Below are positions 9,156-19,243 of a DNA stretch of 64,000 bases, in pieces (the stretch's first letter is position 1; each line of letters opens with the position of its first letter). This stretch comes from JAOUJD01 sp963811265 (GTDB lineage: Bacteria > Pseudomonadota > Gammaproteobacteria > Burkholderiales > Burkholderiaceae_F), in contig CAWEQS010000019.1 of NCBI GenBank assembly GCA_963811265.1, forward strand, positions 248,001 to 312,000. The letters run 5' to 3'. The translations under genes were made by a program, and so were the position numbers. The notes under the pieces were generated by a model that had not been told where the DNA came from, did not search any database, and saw only the letters and a list, made by a program, of their open reading frames with translations.

Positions 9156-11834
9156 ATGCCGATGCGTAACGACCAGGTCGTCACCGTACGACGCACCGAC
9201 TACCGGCCACCCGCCTTCCTGCTCGACCGGGTCGTGCTCGAGTTCGACCTCGACCCCGCGTCGACGCGCGTCGTCTCGACCCTGGCAGTCCGCCGCAACG
9301 GCGCCCTCCCCGGCAACGCCGGCCCGCTGGTCCTCGACGGCGAAGACCTCGAACTGGAGGCGGTGGAAGTCGATGGCACGGCACTGGCGCGCTCCGGCTA
9401 CGAACTGATCGACGGCGCGCTGCGCATCCCGGCGCCATCCGATCGCTTCACCGTCCGGACCGTCAACCGCATCCGTCCGGAGGCGAACACCGAGCTGATG
9501 GGCCTGTTCGTGTCGAACGGCAACTTCTTCAGCCAGTGCGAGGCCGAGGGCTTCCGCCGCATCACCTTCTTCCCGGATCGGCCCGACGTGATGGCGCCGT
9601 ACCGCGTGACCGTGCGCGCAGACCAGGGCCGCTACCCGGTGCTGCTGTCGAACGGCAACCTGGTCGAGCAGGGCCGGCTCGACGGCGGCCGTCACTACGC
9701 CGTGTGGGACGACCCGTTCGCCAAGCCGAGCTACCTGTTCGCGCTGGTCGCCGGCCGCTTCGACGTGCAGGAGGACCGCATCGTGCGCGCCAGCGGCCGC
9801 GAGGCGCTGCTGCAGATCTACGTCGAGCCCGGCAACCTCGACAAGACCGCGCACGCGATGGGGAGCCTGAAGCGCGCGATCGCGTGGGACGAGCGCCGCT
9901 TCGGCCTGGAACTCGACCTCGACCGCTTCATGATCGTCGCCTCGAACCACTTCAACATGGGGGCGATGGAGAACAAGGGCCTCAACATCTTCAACGCGAA
10001 GTACGTGCTGGCGAATCCGAGGGTCGCCACCGATGTCGACTACGCCGGCATCGAGTCCATCGTCGGCCACGAGTACTTCCACAACTGGACCGGCAACCGC
10101 GTCACGTGCCGCGACTGGTTCCAGCTGAGCCTGAAGGAAGGCCTGACGGTGTTCCGCGACCAGGAGTTCGCCGCCGACATGATGGGCGACGCCGCCAGCC
10201 GCGCGGTCAAGCGCATCGAGGACGTGCGCCTTCTGCGCGCGGTGCAGTTCCCCGAGGACAGCGGCCCGATGTCGCATCCGGTGCGGCCCGACAGCTACCA
10301 GGAGATCGGCAACTTCTATACGGCCACGGTCTACGAGAAGGGCGCCGAGGTCGTCCGCATGATGCAGACGCTGGTCGGCGTCGACGGCTTCCGGCGCGGC
10401 ATGGACCTCTACTTCAAGCGCCACGACGGCCAGGCGGTCACGTGCGACGACTTCGTCGCTGCCATCGCGGACGCCAACGGCCGCGACCTGGCGCAGTTCA
10501 AGCGGTGGTACGCGCAGGCGGGCACCCCGCTCGTCACGGCCGCCACCCGCCATGACCCGGCCACCGGGACACTCGAGCTCACGCTGTCGCAGTCCACGGC
10601 GCCGACGCCGGGGCAGCCGTCGAAGGAACCCTTGCACATTCCCATCGCCGTCGGCCTGGTCGGCCGCGACGGCGCCGACATCCCGCTGCGACTCGATGGC
10701 GAGCCGGCAGCGCGGGGAACGACGCGGGTCCTCGACCTGACCCAGCCGACGCAGACGTTCCGCTTCACCCACGTGAAGTCCCCGGTCGTGCCTTCGCTGC
10801 TGCGCGGCTTCTCGGCGCCGGTGACCGTCGACGCGCAGCTCGACGATCGCGACCTCGCGTTCCTCGCCGCGCACGACTCCGATCCGTTCAACCGCTGGGA
10901 AGCCGGGCAGAAGATGGCGATCGCGCGCCTGATGGCGCTGACCGACGCGGTCGAGGCCGGCCAGCCACTCGCGCTCGATGAAGCGTTCGTCGACGTCGTG
11001 CGGAGCACGCTGGCGGACCCGGGCCTGTCGCCGTCGTTCAAGGAACAGGCGCTGACCCTGCCGGCCGAAGGCTTCATCGGCGAGCAGCGCGCCGTGATCG
11101 AGCCCGGGGCGATCCGCGCCGCGCGCCGCTTCGTGAACGAGGAACTGGGTCGCCGCCTGGCAACCGAGTGGAAGGCGGTCTACGACGCGCTGGCGGTCCC
11201 GGGTCCCTACTCGCCGGACCACGGCTCCGCCGGCAAGCGCGGACTGCGCAATCTCGCGCTCGCCTACCTGGTCGACGCCGACGTGCCGGGCGCGCTCGAG
11301 CTCGCTCGCGCGCAACTGGCGGCTGCCGAGAACATGACCGAAGTGCAGGGTGCGCTGATCGCGATCGTGAACAGCGCCGCGCCCTGGAAGGCGGACGCCC
11401 TCGCGCAACTGGCGCGGGCCTGGTCGGGCGAACCGCTGCTGATGACCAAGTGGCTGCAGGTGCAGGCGACCGCGATGGCGCAGCCTGGGGAGCCGCCGGG
11501 CGTCGAGCGCGTGCGCATCCTGATGCGGCATCCGGCGTTCTCGATGGACAATCCGAACGCCGTGTTCGCCCTGTTGCGCGCGTTCTGCGCGCTGAACGAA
11601 GCGGAGTTCCACCGACGCGGCGCCGACGGCTATTCGCTCTGGGTCGAGTCGGTGCTGGCGCTCGACCGCATCAACCCGACGGTGGCCGCGCGCATCGCGC
11701 GCGCGCTCGATCGCTGGCGCCGGTACGCGACGGACCGGCAGCAGGCGATGCGCGAAGCGCTGGAACGCGTCGCCGCCGCCGCTCCCCTGTCGCGCGACGT
11801 GCGCGAAATCGTCACCAAGTCCCTGGAGAACTGA
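9156..11834 (+). CDS. pepN: Aminopeptidase N (M1 family)
   Basis: 892 residues, the usual size of bacterial PepN. It is a cytosolic zinc aminopeptidase removing N-terminal residues from peptides. The exopeptidase motif GAMEN is at 269-273. The zinc site HEYFH (His305, Glu306, His309) with Glu328 in SLKEG forms HExxH-x18-E. The C-terminal helical domain, from about 560 to the end, is complete. A TACAAT hexamer at 9106-9111 is a plausible -10 but lacks a clear -35. An in-frame ATG two codons downstream (MRNDQ) is an equally likely start. Followed after 4 bp by fbp. Confidence 0.95.
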   Translation: MPMRNDQVVTVRRTDYRPPAFLLDRVVLEFDLDPASTRVVSTLAVRRNGALPGNAGPLVLDGEDLELEAVEVDGTALARSGYELIDGALRIPAPSDRFTVRTVNRIRPEANTELMGLFVSNGNFFSQCEAEGFRRITFFPDRPDVMAPYRVTVRADQGRYPVLLSNGNLVEQGRLDGGRHYAVWDDPFAKPSYLFALVAGRFDVQEDRIVRASGREALLQIYVEPGNLDKTAHAMGSLKRAIAWDERRFGLELDLDRFMIVASNHFNMGAMENKGLNIFNAKYVLANPRVATDVDYAGIESIVGHEYFHNWTGNRVTCRDWFQLSLKEGLTVFRDQEFAADMMGDAASRAVKRIEDVRLLRAVQFPEDSGPMSHPVRPDSYQEIGNFYTATVYEKGAEVVRMMQTLVGVDGFRRGMDLYFKRHDGQAVTCDDFVAAIADANGRDLAQFKRWYAQAGTPLVTAATRHDPATGTLELTLSQSTAPTPGQPSKEPLHIPIAVGLVGRDGADIPLRLDGEPAARGTTRVLDLTQPTQTFRFTHVKSPVVPSLLRGFSAPVTVDAQLDDRDLAFLAAHDSDPFNRWEAGQKMAIARLMALTDAVEAGQPLALDEAFVDVVRSTLADPGLSPSFKEQALTLPAEGFIGEQRAVIEPGAIRAARRFVNEELGRRLATEWKAVYDALAVPGPYSPDHGSAGKRGLRNLALAYLVDADVPGALELARAQLAAAENMTEVQGALIAIVNSAAPWKADALAQLARAWSGEPLLMTKWLQVQATAMAQPGEPPGVERVRILMRHPAFSMDNPNAVFALLRAFCALNEAEFHRRGADGYSLWVESVLALDRINPTVAARIARALDRWRRYATDRQQAMREALERVAAAAPLSRDVREIVTKSLEN

Positions 11835-11838
11835 ACCG

Positions 11839-12837
11839 ATGGCCCGCCTGTCCCTGACACACCACCTGATCCGCTGCGAGCGCGAGCACGGGCTCGACCC
11901 CGACCTGCGGCTGCTGCTCGAGGTGATCGCGCGAGCGGTCAAGGCCATCAGTCACGCGGTCGGCAAGGGGGCCCTCGGCGGCGTGCTGGGCCACGCGGGG
12001 ACGACGAACGTCCAGGGCGAGGCGCAGAAGAAGCTCGACGTGCTGTCCAACGAGATCCTGGTCGAGGCCAACAGCTGGGGCGGCTACCTGGCCGGCATGG
12101 CGTCGGAAGAGATGGACGGGCCGGTCGGCATCCCGGTGGCCTACCCGCGCGGCAAGTACCTGCTGCTGTACGACCCGCTCGACGGATCGAGCAACATCGA
12201 CGTCAACGTGTCGGTCGGCACGATCTTCTCCGTGCTGAAGTGCCCGGACGGCGTCACCGAGCCCGACGAGAGCGCCTTCCTGCAGCCGGGCACCGAGCAG
12301 GTGTGCGCCGGCTACGCCGTGTACGGGCCGCAGACGCTGCTGATGCTGACCATCGGCCACGGGGTCGTCGGCTTCACGCTCGATCGCGACACCGGCTCGT
12401 TCCTGCTGACCCACGAGAACGTGCGGATCCCCGAGGACACCGGCGAGTTCGCGATCAACGCCTCCAACGCGCGGCACTGGGAGCCGCCTGTCCGGCGCTA
12501 CATCGACGAGTTGCTGGCCGGGAAGACCGGGCCGCGCGGGCGCGACTTCAACATGCGCTGGGTGGCCTCGATGGTCGCCGACGTGCACCGGATCATGTCG
12601 CGCGGCGGGATCTTCATGTATCCCCGCGACGCCCGCGACCCGGGCAAGCCGGGCCGGCTCCGCCTGCTGTACGAAGGCAACCCGATGGCGTTCCTGGTCG
12701 AGCAGGCGGGCGGCGCGGCGACCAACGGCGCCAAGCGCATCCTCGAGGTGCAACCGTCGAAACTGCACGAGCGGGTCGCCGTGTTCCTCGGATCGAAGAA
12801 CGAGGTCGATCTCGTCACGTCCTACCACCGCGGATGA
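11839..12837 (+). CDS. fbp: Class I fructose-1,6-bisphosphatase
   Basis: 332 residues, full length. It hydrolyses fructose-1,6-bisphosphate to fructose-6-phosphate in gluconeogenesis and the Calvin cycle. The metal-binding loop YDPLDGSSNIDVNVSVGTIF is near residue 110, with SEEMDGP upstream and the substrate-binding region GGIFMYPRDARDPGKPGRLR near 255-275. It lies 4 bp after pepN and overlaps the next gene by ATGA, so the three genes are probably co-transcribed. Confidence 0.95.
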   Translation: MARLSLTHHLIRCEREHGLDPDLRLLLEVIARAVKAISHAVGKGALGGVLGHAGTTNVQGEAQKKLDVLSNEILVEANSWGGYLAGMASEEMDGPVGIPVAYPRGKYLLLYDPLDGSSNIDVNVSVGTIFSVLKCPDGVTEPDESAFLQPGTEQVCAGYAVYGPQTLLMLTIGHGVVGFTLDRDTGSFLLTHENVRIPEDTGEFAINASNARHWEPPVRRYIDELLAGKTGPRGRDFNMRWVASMVADVHRIMSRGGIFMYPRDARDPGKPGRLRLLYEGNPMAFLVEQAGGAATNGAKRILEVQPSKLHERVAVFLGSKNEVDLVTSYHRG

Positions 12838-13289
12838 GCGCAACGCGGCGCGTGCCGTCCGGGGTCCTGGTCGCGCTGCAGTTCGTCCTGGTCCTCGCGC
12901 TCGTCTTCGCCACGCACTGGCCCGTGCCTTCCCGGGCGTGGCCGGCGACCCTCTTCCTGCTGGCGGTCGCGGTCGTGCTCGGCGTGTGGACGCTCGGTTA
13001 CAACCGCTGGGGCAACTTCAACATCCGCCCGGAGCTCAGGAGCGGTGCGCGGCTGGTCACCCGCGGGCCTTACCGGCACATCCGGCACCCGATGTACGCC
13101 TCGGTGCTGCTCGGCGTGGGCGCGCTCGTCGCCGCCGACGCGCGGCCGTGGCGCATCGTGCTGCTGGTCGCCCTGCTGGTCGTGCTGATGCTGAAGGCCG
13201 CACGCGAGGAGGAGTACCTGCGTGCGGCCTTCCCGGAGTACGCCGCCTACGCGTCGCGCACGTGGCGGCTGGTTCCGTTCGTCTACTAG
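12834..13289 (+). CDS. Isoprenylcysteine carboxyl methyltransferase-family membrane protein
   Basis: 151 residues with an N-terminal pair of helices (LVALQFVLVLALVF, ATLFLLAVAVVLGVWTLGY) and a third helical region near 95-115. The conserved motif is GPYRHIRHPMYAS, the SAM-binding hallmark of the ICMT/PEMT family, followed by EEEYLRAAFPEYAAY. The start codon overlaps the fbp stop (ATGA), giving translational coupling. The methylated substrate is unknown; bacterial members are usually annotated only by family. Confidence 0.8.
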   Translation: MSATRRVPSGVLVALQFVLVLALVFATHWPVPSRAWPATLFLLAVAVVLGVWTLGYNRWGNFNIRPELRSGARLVTRGPYRHIRHPMYASVLLGVGALVAADARPWRIVLLVALLVVLMLKAAREEEYLRAAFPEYAAYASRTWRLVPFVY

Positions 13290-14263
13290 GGCAGGATCAC
13301 CGTCGAACCGACGGTCTGGCGCGACGCCAGGGCGGACTGCGCCTTCGCGGCGTCGGCGAGCGAGTAGCGCTGCTCGATGTCGACCTTGATCTTGCCGCTC
13401 GCCATCATGTCGAACAGTTCCTCCGAGGACGCTTCGAGGCGCGACCGCGGAACGATGTGCGTGGCGAGCGTGGGGCGGGTGACGAAGAGCGAGCCCTTGG
13501 CGGCGAGGATGCCGAGGTTGACGCCGGTCACCGCGCCCGAGGCGTTGCCGAAGCTGACCATCAGGCCGCGCGGCTGGATGCAGTCGAGCGACCCTTCCCA
13601 CGTGTCCTTGCCCACGCTGTCGTAGACCACCGGCAGCTTCGCGCCCTTCGTCAGCTGCATCACGCGCTCGACGAAGTTCTCCTTCGTGTAGTCGATCGTC
13701 TCCCACGCGCCGTGCTTCTTCGCCAGCGCGGCCTTCTCGGGCGAGCTGACCGTGCCGATCAGCTTCACGCCGAGCGCCCTGGCCCACTGGCACGCGATCA
13801 GTCCGACGCCGCCGGCGGCCGCGTGGAACAGGATCGTCTCGGTGCCCTGCAGCCGGTAGGTCTGGCGGAACAGGTACTGCACCGTCAGGCCCTTCAGCAT
13901 CACGGCGGCCGCTTCGTCGAAGCCGATCTTCTTCGGCAGCTTCACGACGGTCGCGACCGGCATGGTCCGCAGTTCCGAGTACGCGCCGATCGGCCCCTGC
14001 GGATAGGCGACGCGGTCGCCCGCCTTCAGGAACTTCACGTTCGACCCGACCGCTTCCACGACACCGGCGCCCTCGAAGCCGAGGCCGTGCGGCAGCGCGG
14101 TCGCATACAGGCCGGTGCGGTAATAGATGTCGATGAAGTTCAGGCCGATCGCATGCTGCCGGATGCGGACCTCGTCCGGGCCCGGGTCCTTCACATCCAC
14201 CTCGGCCAGTTCCAGCACTTCCGGACCGCCGTGCGCGCGAATCATCACCGCCTTGGTCTTCAT
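13286..14263 (-). CDS. NADPH:quinone oxidoreductase (zeta-crystallin/MDR family)
   Basis: 325 residues of the zinc-free medium-chain dehydrogenase family. The N-terminal GroES-like domain includes GLNFIDIYYRTGLY and LGFEGAGVVEAVG. The Rossmann domain carries the NADPH loop AAAGGVGLIACQWA. No zinc-binding Cys set is present. Expected reaction: one- or two-electron reduction of quinones with NADPH. GGAGGCG precedes the ATG. The gene overlaps the EamA gene behind it by 4 bp, so both are read from one transcript, and it is convergent with the ICMT-like gene with the stop codons overlapping. Confidence 0.88.
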   Translation of the reverse strand: MKTKAVMIRAHGGPEVLELAEVDVKDPGPDEVRIRQHAIGLNFIDIYYRTGLYATALPHGLGFEGAGVVEAVGSNVKFLKAGDRVAYPQGPIGAYSELRTMPVATVVKLPKKIGFDEAAAVMLKGLTVQYLFRQTYRLQGTETILFHAAAGGVGLIACQWARALGVKLIGTVSSPEKAALAKKHGAWETIDYTKENFVERVMQLTKGAKLPVVYDSVGKDTWEGSLDCIQPRGLMVSFGNASGAVTGVNLGILAAKGSLFVTRPTLATHIVPRSRLEASSEELFDMMASGKIKVDIEQRYSLADAAKAQSALASRQTVGSTVILP

Positions 14264-15195
14264 GACGCCTCCTTGGGAGTTGAGCCCGCCGCCGCCTTCG
14301 CCGTCGGCGAAAGCGTCAGCACATAAACGCCGGCGAGGACCAGCCCGGTGCCGGCCAGCTGCCAGCCCGATACCGGTTCGCCGAGAAACACGAACGCCAG
14401 CCCGATCGTCGCGATCGGACCCACCATCGCCGCCATCGACGTGCGGCCCGCGCCGATGCGCTCGATCGCGAGCATGGTCGCGAACACCGGCAGCACCGTG
14501 CACAGCGTGGCATTGAGCAGGGACAGCCAGTACACCGGCGCCGGCTGCGCGAGCGAGCTCACGGGGTTCACCAGCAGGAAGTGCAGCATCACGGCCACGC
14601 TGGAGACGCACATCGCGTACGACGTCAGGCGGATCGCGCCGAGCCGCTTCACGAGTTCGCCTCCGATCACGAGATAGAGCGCGTAGCAGAGCGCGCTGCC
14701 GAACACCAGCAGGCTGCCGAGCGCGAGGCGCCCGCCATCGAGCCGCACGTCGTGCCAGAACGCGAGCACGATGCCGGCGTAGGACAGCGCGAGCGCGATC
14801 CACTCGAGCCGTCGGATCCGCTTCGCCAGGAAGAACGCGGAGAGCAGCAGCACGATGGTGGGATTCAGGAAGAGGATGAGACGCTCGAGCGCCGCGCTGA
14901 CGTGCTGCAGCCCGAGGAAGTCCAGGTAGCTGGCCAGATAGTAGCCGAGCACCCCGAGCGCGATCAGCCGGCCATGGTCCCTGCGCGCGATCGGTTCGGC
15001 ACCGCGCGATGCCCACCAGTACGACACGACGAAGAACGGCGCGGCGAACCCCATGCGCAGCGCGATCAGCGTGAGCGGATCGACGTTGTAACGGTAGGCC
15101 AGCTTGACGACGATCGCCTTGCCGGAGAACAGCACGCTGCCGGCGACCGCGAGCGCGAGGCCGGGCAGGAGCGTGCGGCGCGGGGAGGGATGCAC
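14260..15195 (-). CDS. EamA/DMT-family transporter
   Basis: 311 residues, about ten transmembrane helices and two EamA repeats (the first from about residue 12, the second with LVFGSALCYALYLVIGG; late motif FVFLGEPVSGWQLAGTGLVL). Intact, unlike the EamA gene at 8164. It overlaps the quinone oxidoreductase start by 4 bp, suggesting a two-gene operon. The transported compound is unknown. Confidence 0.85.
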   Translation of the reverse strand: MHPSPRRTLLPGLALAVAGSVLFSGKAIVVKLAYRYNVDPLTLIALRMGFAAPFFVVSYWWASRGAEPIARRDHGRLIALGVLGYYLASYLDFLGLQHVSAALERLILFLNPTIVLLLSAFFLAKRIRRLEWIALALSYAGIVLAFWHDVRLDGGRLALGSLLVFGSALCYALYLVIGGELVKRLGAIRLTSYAMCVSSVAVMLHFLLVNPVSSLAQPAPVYWLSLLNATLCTVLPVFATMLAIERIGAGRTSMAAMVGPIATIGLAFVFLGEPVSGWQLAGTGLVLAGVYVLTLSPTAKAAAGSTPKEAS

Positions 15196-15218
15196 GCCCC
15201 GATTCTACGGAGCGCCGT

Positions 15219-15608
15219 TCAGCGTCCCGCGCGCCACGCGCTCCACGCGAGCAGCGCCCAGCCCAGGAGGAACGCGACTCCGCCGAGAGGCGTGATCGCG
15301 CCGAGGCCGCGCATGCCGCTCAGGGCAAGCGCATACAGGCTGCCGGAAAAGAGCACGGTGCCGGCGACGAAGCACCAGCCGGCCCAGCGGGCCGCCGGGC
15401 TGCGCCAGCGATCGCAGGCCCAGGCGACGGCCAGCAGGCCAAGCGCGTGGATGACCTGGTAGCGCGCGCCGGTGTCGAAGATGGCCAGCAGGTCCGGCGC
15501 AAGCCGCGCCTTCAAGGCGTGGGCGGCGAACGCGCCGGCGCCCACGCCGATGAAGGCCGATGCCGAGCCGAGGATGACGAACAGGCGTTCGTGGCCGTCG
15601 CGGGTCAT
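15219..15608 (-). CDS. DUF423 (YgdD-type) small membrane protein
   Basis: 129 residues with four hydrophobic helices. The DUF423 signature is clear: GVGAGAFAAHALKARL, then TGARYQVIHALGLLAVAW and a C-terminal GAITPLGGVAFLLGWALLAW. The start at 15608 (MTRDGHERLF) is chosen because the family begins just before TM1; the open frame upstream has no family similarity. Function of the family is not established. Confidence 0.82.
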   Translation of the reverse strand: MTRDGHERLFVILGSASAFIGVGAGAFAAHALKARLAPDLLAIFDTGARYQVIHALGLLAVAWACDRWRSPAARWAGWCFVAGTVLFSGSLYALALSGMRGLGAITPLGGVAFLLGWALLAWSAWRAGR

Positions 15609-15705
15609 GGATCGCGTCACCGTTGCCGTGCAGGAAGAACGGCAAGGGTAGCGCGACCATGGCGCAGCCCTCGCCGGCGCAGCAGGCGCCGCGGCTTCCG
15701 TTGCT

Positions 15706-17245
15706 ATGCTTCTCACGCGCTCGCAACCGTGCGCCGTCCATCCATTGAAGAACCTCCTGCGCACGATCCTCCGTCGCCTGCTCGTCGGCGCCATCGCCGC
15801 CGCGGCGCTCGCCGCGTGCCGCCCCGGCGGCAGCGACGCCGTCGCGCAGCTCGAAGGCTGCCGGATTGCCGGGCGTCGACCGCGAAGTCCGTTGCGGCTC
15901 GGTGTCGATGCCGGAGGACCCTGACCAGCCGCAGGGCAAGACCATCGAGATCCGCTTCGCGGTCGTCCCGGCGGTCGCTCGCAACAAGCAGCCCGACCCG
16001 GTGTTCGTGCTGGCGGGAGGTCCCGGCCAGGCCGCGACCCGCACCGGCCGGCAGATGCTGGCGGTGCTGAACGAGGCCAACTCGCGGCGCGACATCGTGT
16101 TGATCGACCAGCGCGGCACCGGCGGCTCGCACCCGCTCGAGTGCAAGGTCGAGGAGACGTCGATGAGCGCCACGTTCGAGCAGTCGCAGCAGATCGAGCG
16201 GCTCAGCGCCTGCCTGAAGGAACTCCGCGGCGATCTCCGGCAATACGCCACCTGGATCGCGGTCCGGGACTTCGACGCCGTGCGGGCGCGCCTGGGCGCC
16301 GAGCAGGTCAACCTCTGGGGCGGCTCGTACGGAACGCGCGCCGCGCTCGAATACATGCGGCAGTTTCCCCAGCGCGTTCGCAGCGCGGTGCTCGACGGCG
16401 TCGCGCCGCCCGACATGGTGCTGCCGGTGTCCTTCGCGCTCGACGCCGATGCCGCGCTGTCGGCGCTCGTCGATGCGTGCGCTCGTGACGAACGCTGCCT
16501 TCGGCGTTACCCCGGGATGCCGAAGCGCATCGAGGACCTGCTCGCTCAGGCCGACCTCGGCATCGAGGTGCGCGTGCCGCATCCGCTGACCGGGTTGCCG
16601 GAGCCGATCAGGATCGATCGCCGCGTGCTGTCGTCGCTGCTGCGGGTGCCGCTGTACTCGCCGCAGCTGTCGGCCTTGCTGCCTTACGCGCTCGCCCAGG
16701 CCACGGACGGCAACTTCACGCCGCTGGTCGCCCTGAGCGCCGCCGTCGCGAGCGGCATCAACGAGAACTTCGCGGCCGGCATGCACTTCGCCGTGGTGTG
16801 CGCGGAGGACATGCCGCGGGTCGACGCCGGCCAGCGCGCGAAGATCGCGGCCACCCGGTTCGGCAACGCCTTCCTCGACGTCTACGAGCGCGCCTGCAAG
16901 GGTGTCCCGTCGCGCCCGGTGCCGCCCGGGTTCTACGAGATCCCGGCCAGCCGGACGCCGGTGCTGGTGCTGTCCGGCGGGCTCGATCCCGCGACTCCGC
17001 CGCGCCACGGCGCCCGCGTGGCGGAGCAGCTGGGCAACGCACGCCACATCGTGGCCCCGTATCTCGGTCACATCGTCAGCACGAGCGGCTGCGCGCCGAC
17101 GCAGGTGGCGCGCTTCATCCGCGACGCCGCCTTCGACAAGGTCGATGCCGCCTGCCTGACCCGCCTGCCGGCGGCGACGTTCTTCGAGCCGATCGACCCG
17201 GCGCGCGCGGAAGCATCGGTGACGACGAAGGAACCGGCGCGATGA
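15706..17245 (+). CDS. TAP-type alpha/beta-hydrolase lipoprotein (one frameshift)
   Basis: Composite of about 512 residues with one surplus base at 15868, between GCRI and PGVDREV. The N terminus is a lipoprotein signal with lipobox LAAC; a TTG at 15745 is an alternative start giving a shorter signal. The alpha/beta-hydrolase core has the oxyanion region VLAGGPGQAA, the nucleophile elbow GGSYGTRAA, the acid in SGGLDPATPP and the catalytic His in YLGHIVSTSG. This is the tripartite S33/TAP aminopeptidase-like layout. Likely a periplasmic peptide- or ester-cleaving enzyme. It overlaps the ABC ATPase gene by ATGA, so its job may be linked to the exporter. Confidence 0.8.
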
Positions 17246-18003
17246 TCGAGGTCGAACACCTCGCCAAGCAGTTCGACGCGCGCGTCGAGGGCCGGCGCGC
17301 GCGCATCGTCGCGGTCGAGGACATCGGATTCACGGCGCTCGACGGCCGCATCACCGCGCTGCTGGGCCCCAACGGCGCCGGCAAGACCACCACGATGCGC
17401 GTCGTCGCCGGACTCGTCCGCGCCGACCGCGGCCACGCGCGCGTCGGCGGCGTCGACGTCGCAGCCGACCCGCACGCCGTGCGGGCGCAGCTCGGCATGC
17501 TGTCGGACGCGCGCGGGCTCTATGCGCGGCTCACCGCGCGCGAGAACGTCCACTACTACGCGGACCTGCGGCGGGTGCCGCGCGCCGACGGCGACAAGCG
17601 CCTGGCGATGATCGCCGACCTGCTGGACATGGGCGCGCTGCTCGATCGCCGCATCGAGGGCTTTTCCACCGGCGAGCGGATGAAGGTCGCGCTCGCCCGC
17701 GCGCTGATCCACGATCCGCAGCACCTGATCCTCGACGAGCCGACCAACGGACTCGACGTCGTGTCCACGCGCGCGCTGCGCAGGCTGCTGCAGCACCTGC
17801 GCGGTGCCGGCAAGTGCATCGTCATCTCGACTCACATCATGCAGGAGGTCGAGCAGCTCGCCGACGAGATCGTGATCGTGGCCCACGGCCGCACCGTGGC
17901 GCGCGGCACCGCCGAGATGATCCGGGCGACGGCGGGGACGGCGACGCTCGAGGACGCGTTCGTCGCCCTCGCGTATCCGGCGCACAAGGAACCGGCCGCA
18001 TGA
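17242..18003 (+). CDS. NatA-type ABC exporter ATPase
   Basis: 253 residues with Walker A GPNGAGKTTT near 40, a divergent signature FSTGERMKVALA, Walker B HLILDEPTNGLD and the switch His in STHIMQE. The FSTG-type signature is typical of NatA/CcmA-like exporters working with ABC-2 permeases. Start and stop codons overlap the hydrolase upstream and the permease downstream (ATGA at both ends), giving a tightly coupled three-gene operon. Confidence 0.9.
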   Translation: MIEVEHLAKQFDARVEGRRARIVAVEDIGFTALDGRITALLGPNGAGKTTTMRVVAGLVRADRGHARVGGVDVAADPHAVRAQLGMLSDARGLYARLTARENVHYYADLRRVPRADGDKRLAMIADLLDMGALLDRRIEGFSTGERMKVALARALIHDPQHLILDEPTNGLDVVSTRALRRLLQHLRGAGKCIVISTHIMQEVEQLADEIVIVAHGRTVARGTAEMIRATAGTATLEDAFVALAYPAHKEPAA

Positions 18004-19169
18004 CTGCGTGGATCGTCTTCCGCAAGGAACTCACCGACGCGTTGCGCGACCGGCGGACGTGGATGGTCGTCCTCTTCAGCTCGATCCTCGCCGGGCCGAT
18101 CTCGCTGCTGCTGCTGTCGAAGTTCGTGGCGAGCGTCGAGGAGAACGTCGCCCGGCGCGAGGTCTTTCTCGCCGGCGGCGCCGCGGCGCCGACGCTGGCC
18201 AACTTCATCCAGCGCATGGGCGGGACCGTGAAGGAGGCGCCAGCCGACTTCCGCGAACTGGTGCGCTCGGGCGAGCTGCTGAACGCGGTCGTCGTGGTCC
18301 CGCCGGACTTCGAGGCGAGGCTCGCGCGCGGGGAGTCGATCCGCCTCGACGTGGTGTTCGACGACACGTCGAGCCGCAGCCAGGGCCCGGCGCGCGCGAC
18401 GCTCGGCATGCTGCGCGCGTTCGGCCGCGAACTGGGCAGCCAGCGCCTGATCGCGCGCGGCGTCGGGCTGCAGTTGCTCAGTCCGGTGGACGTCGAGGAG
18501 ATCAACCTGGCGGCCGGCAAGTCGCGCGGCGCGCAGCTGCTGTTCCTCGTCCCGTGGCTCGCGCTGCTCGGCGCGGTGATCGGCGCGATCAGCGTCGCCA
18601 TCGACGTCACGGCGGGCGAGCGCGAGCGCGGATCGCTGGAGCCGCTGCTGATGAATCCCGTGTCGACGCCGGCGATCGTGATCGGCAAGTGGGCCGTGGT
18701 TGCCGCGTGCTCGGCCGCGGTGGTCGTGCTGACGTTGATCGGGTTTCGCACTGCGATGGTATTCATCTCGAGCGAGACGCTGTCGGCGCTGATGCAGTTC
18801 GGCGCGGCGGAATCCGTGCTGTTCCTGGCGATGCTGCTGCCGTTCGCCGCCATGATCGCCGCGGTCAACATGTTCGCCGCCACGTACGGCCGCAGCCACA
18901 AGGAAGCGCAGACCTACGCCAGCTACCTGACGATGCTGGTGAACTTCGCGCCGGTGATCCCGCTGTTCCTGTCGGTGCGCGACGCGACCTGGCAGCTCTT
19001 CGTTCCGGCGATGGCGCAGCAGGTGGTGATGATGCGGGCGCTGCGCGGCGAAGCCGTCGGGTCCGTCGACGTCCTGGTGCCGGCGGCCATGGCGATCGGC
19101 ATCACGGTGCTCGCGCTCGGCGCGCAGGCGCGCCTGTTGCGCAACGAGCGGATCGTCTTCTCGCGCTGA
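18000..19169 (+). CDS. NatB-type ABC-2 permease
   Basis: 389 residues. TM1 at about 20-40 is followed by a large periplasmic domain (about 45-185) and then five hydrophobic helices from 190 on (LLFLVPWLALLGAVIGAISV, VVAACSAAVVVLTLIGF and others). This is the NatB layout; NatAB exports Na+ in Bacillus, but substrates vary and none can be named here. Intact, and coupled to its ATPase by a 4 bp overlap. Confidence 0.88.
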   Translation: MTAWIVFRKELTDALRDRRTWMVVLFSSILAGPISLLLLSKFVASVEENVARREVFLAGGAAAPTLANFIQRMGGTVKEAPADFRELVRSGELLNAVVVVPPDFEARLARGESIRLDVVFDDTSSRSQGPARATLGMLRAFGRELGSQRLIARGVGLQLLSPVDVEEINLAAGKSRGAQLLFLVPWLALLGAVIGAISVAIDVTAGERERGSLEPLLMNPVSTPAIVIGKWAVVAACSAAVVVLTLIGFRTAMVFISSETLSALMQFGAAESVLFLAMLLPFAAMIAAVNMFAATYGRSHKEAQTYASYLTMLVNFAPVIPLFLSVRDATWQLFVPAMAQQVVMMRALRGEAVGSVDVLVPAAMAIGITVLALGAQARLLRNERIVFSR

Positions 19170-19243
19170 CGCTCCGCGCCGCGGAGCAGCGCGCCTTTTC
19201 GGGCGATCGGCGCCCGGGGACCGGGTGACATAATCGTTCGCCC

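Noticed and set aside
9105..11948. 947-codon open frame on the minus strand across pepN
   Set aside because: Shadow of pepN; low-complexity His/Arg/Asp-rich translation, no family features.
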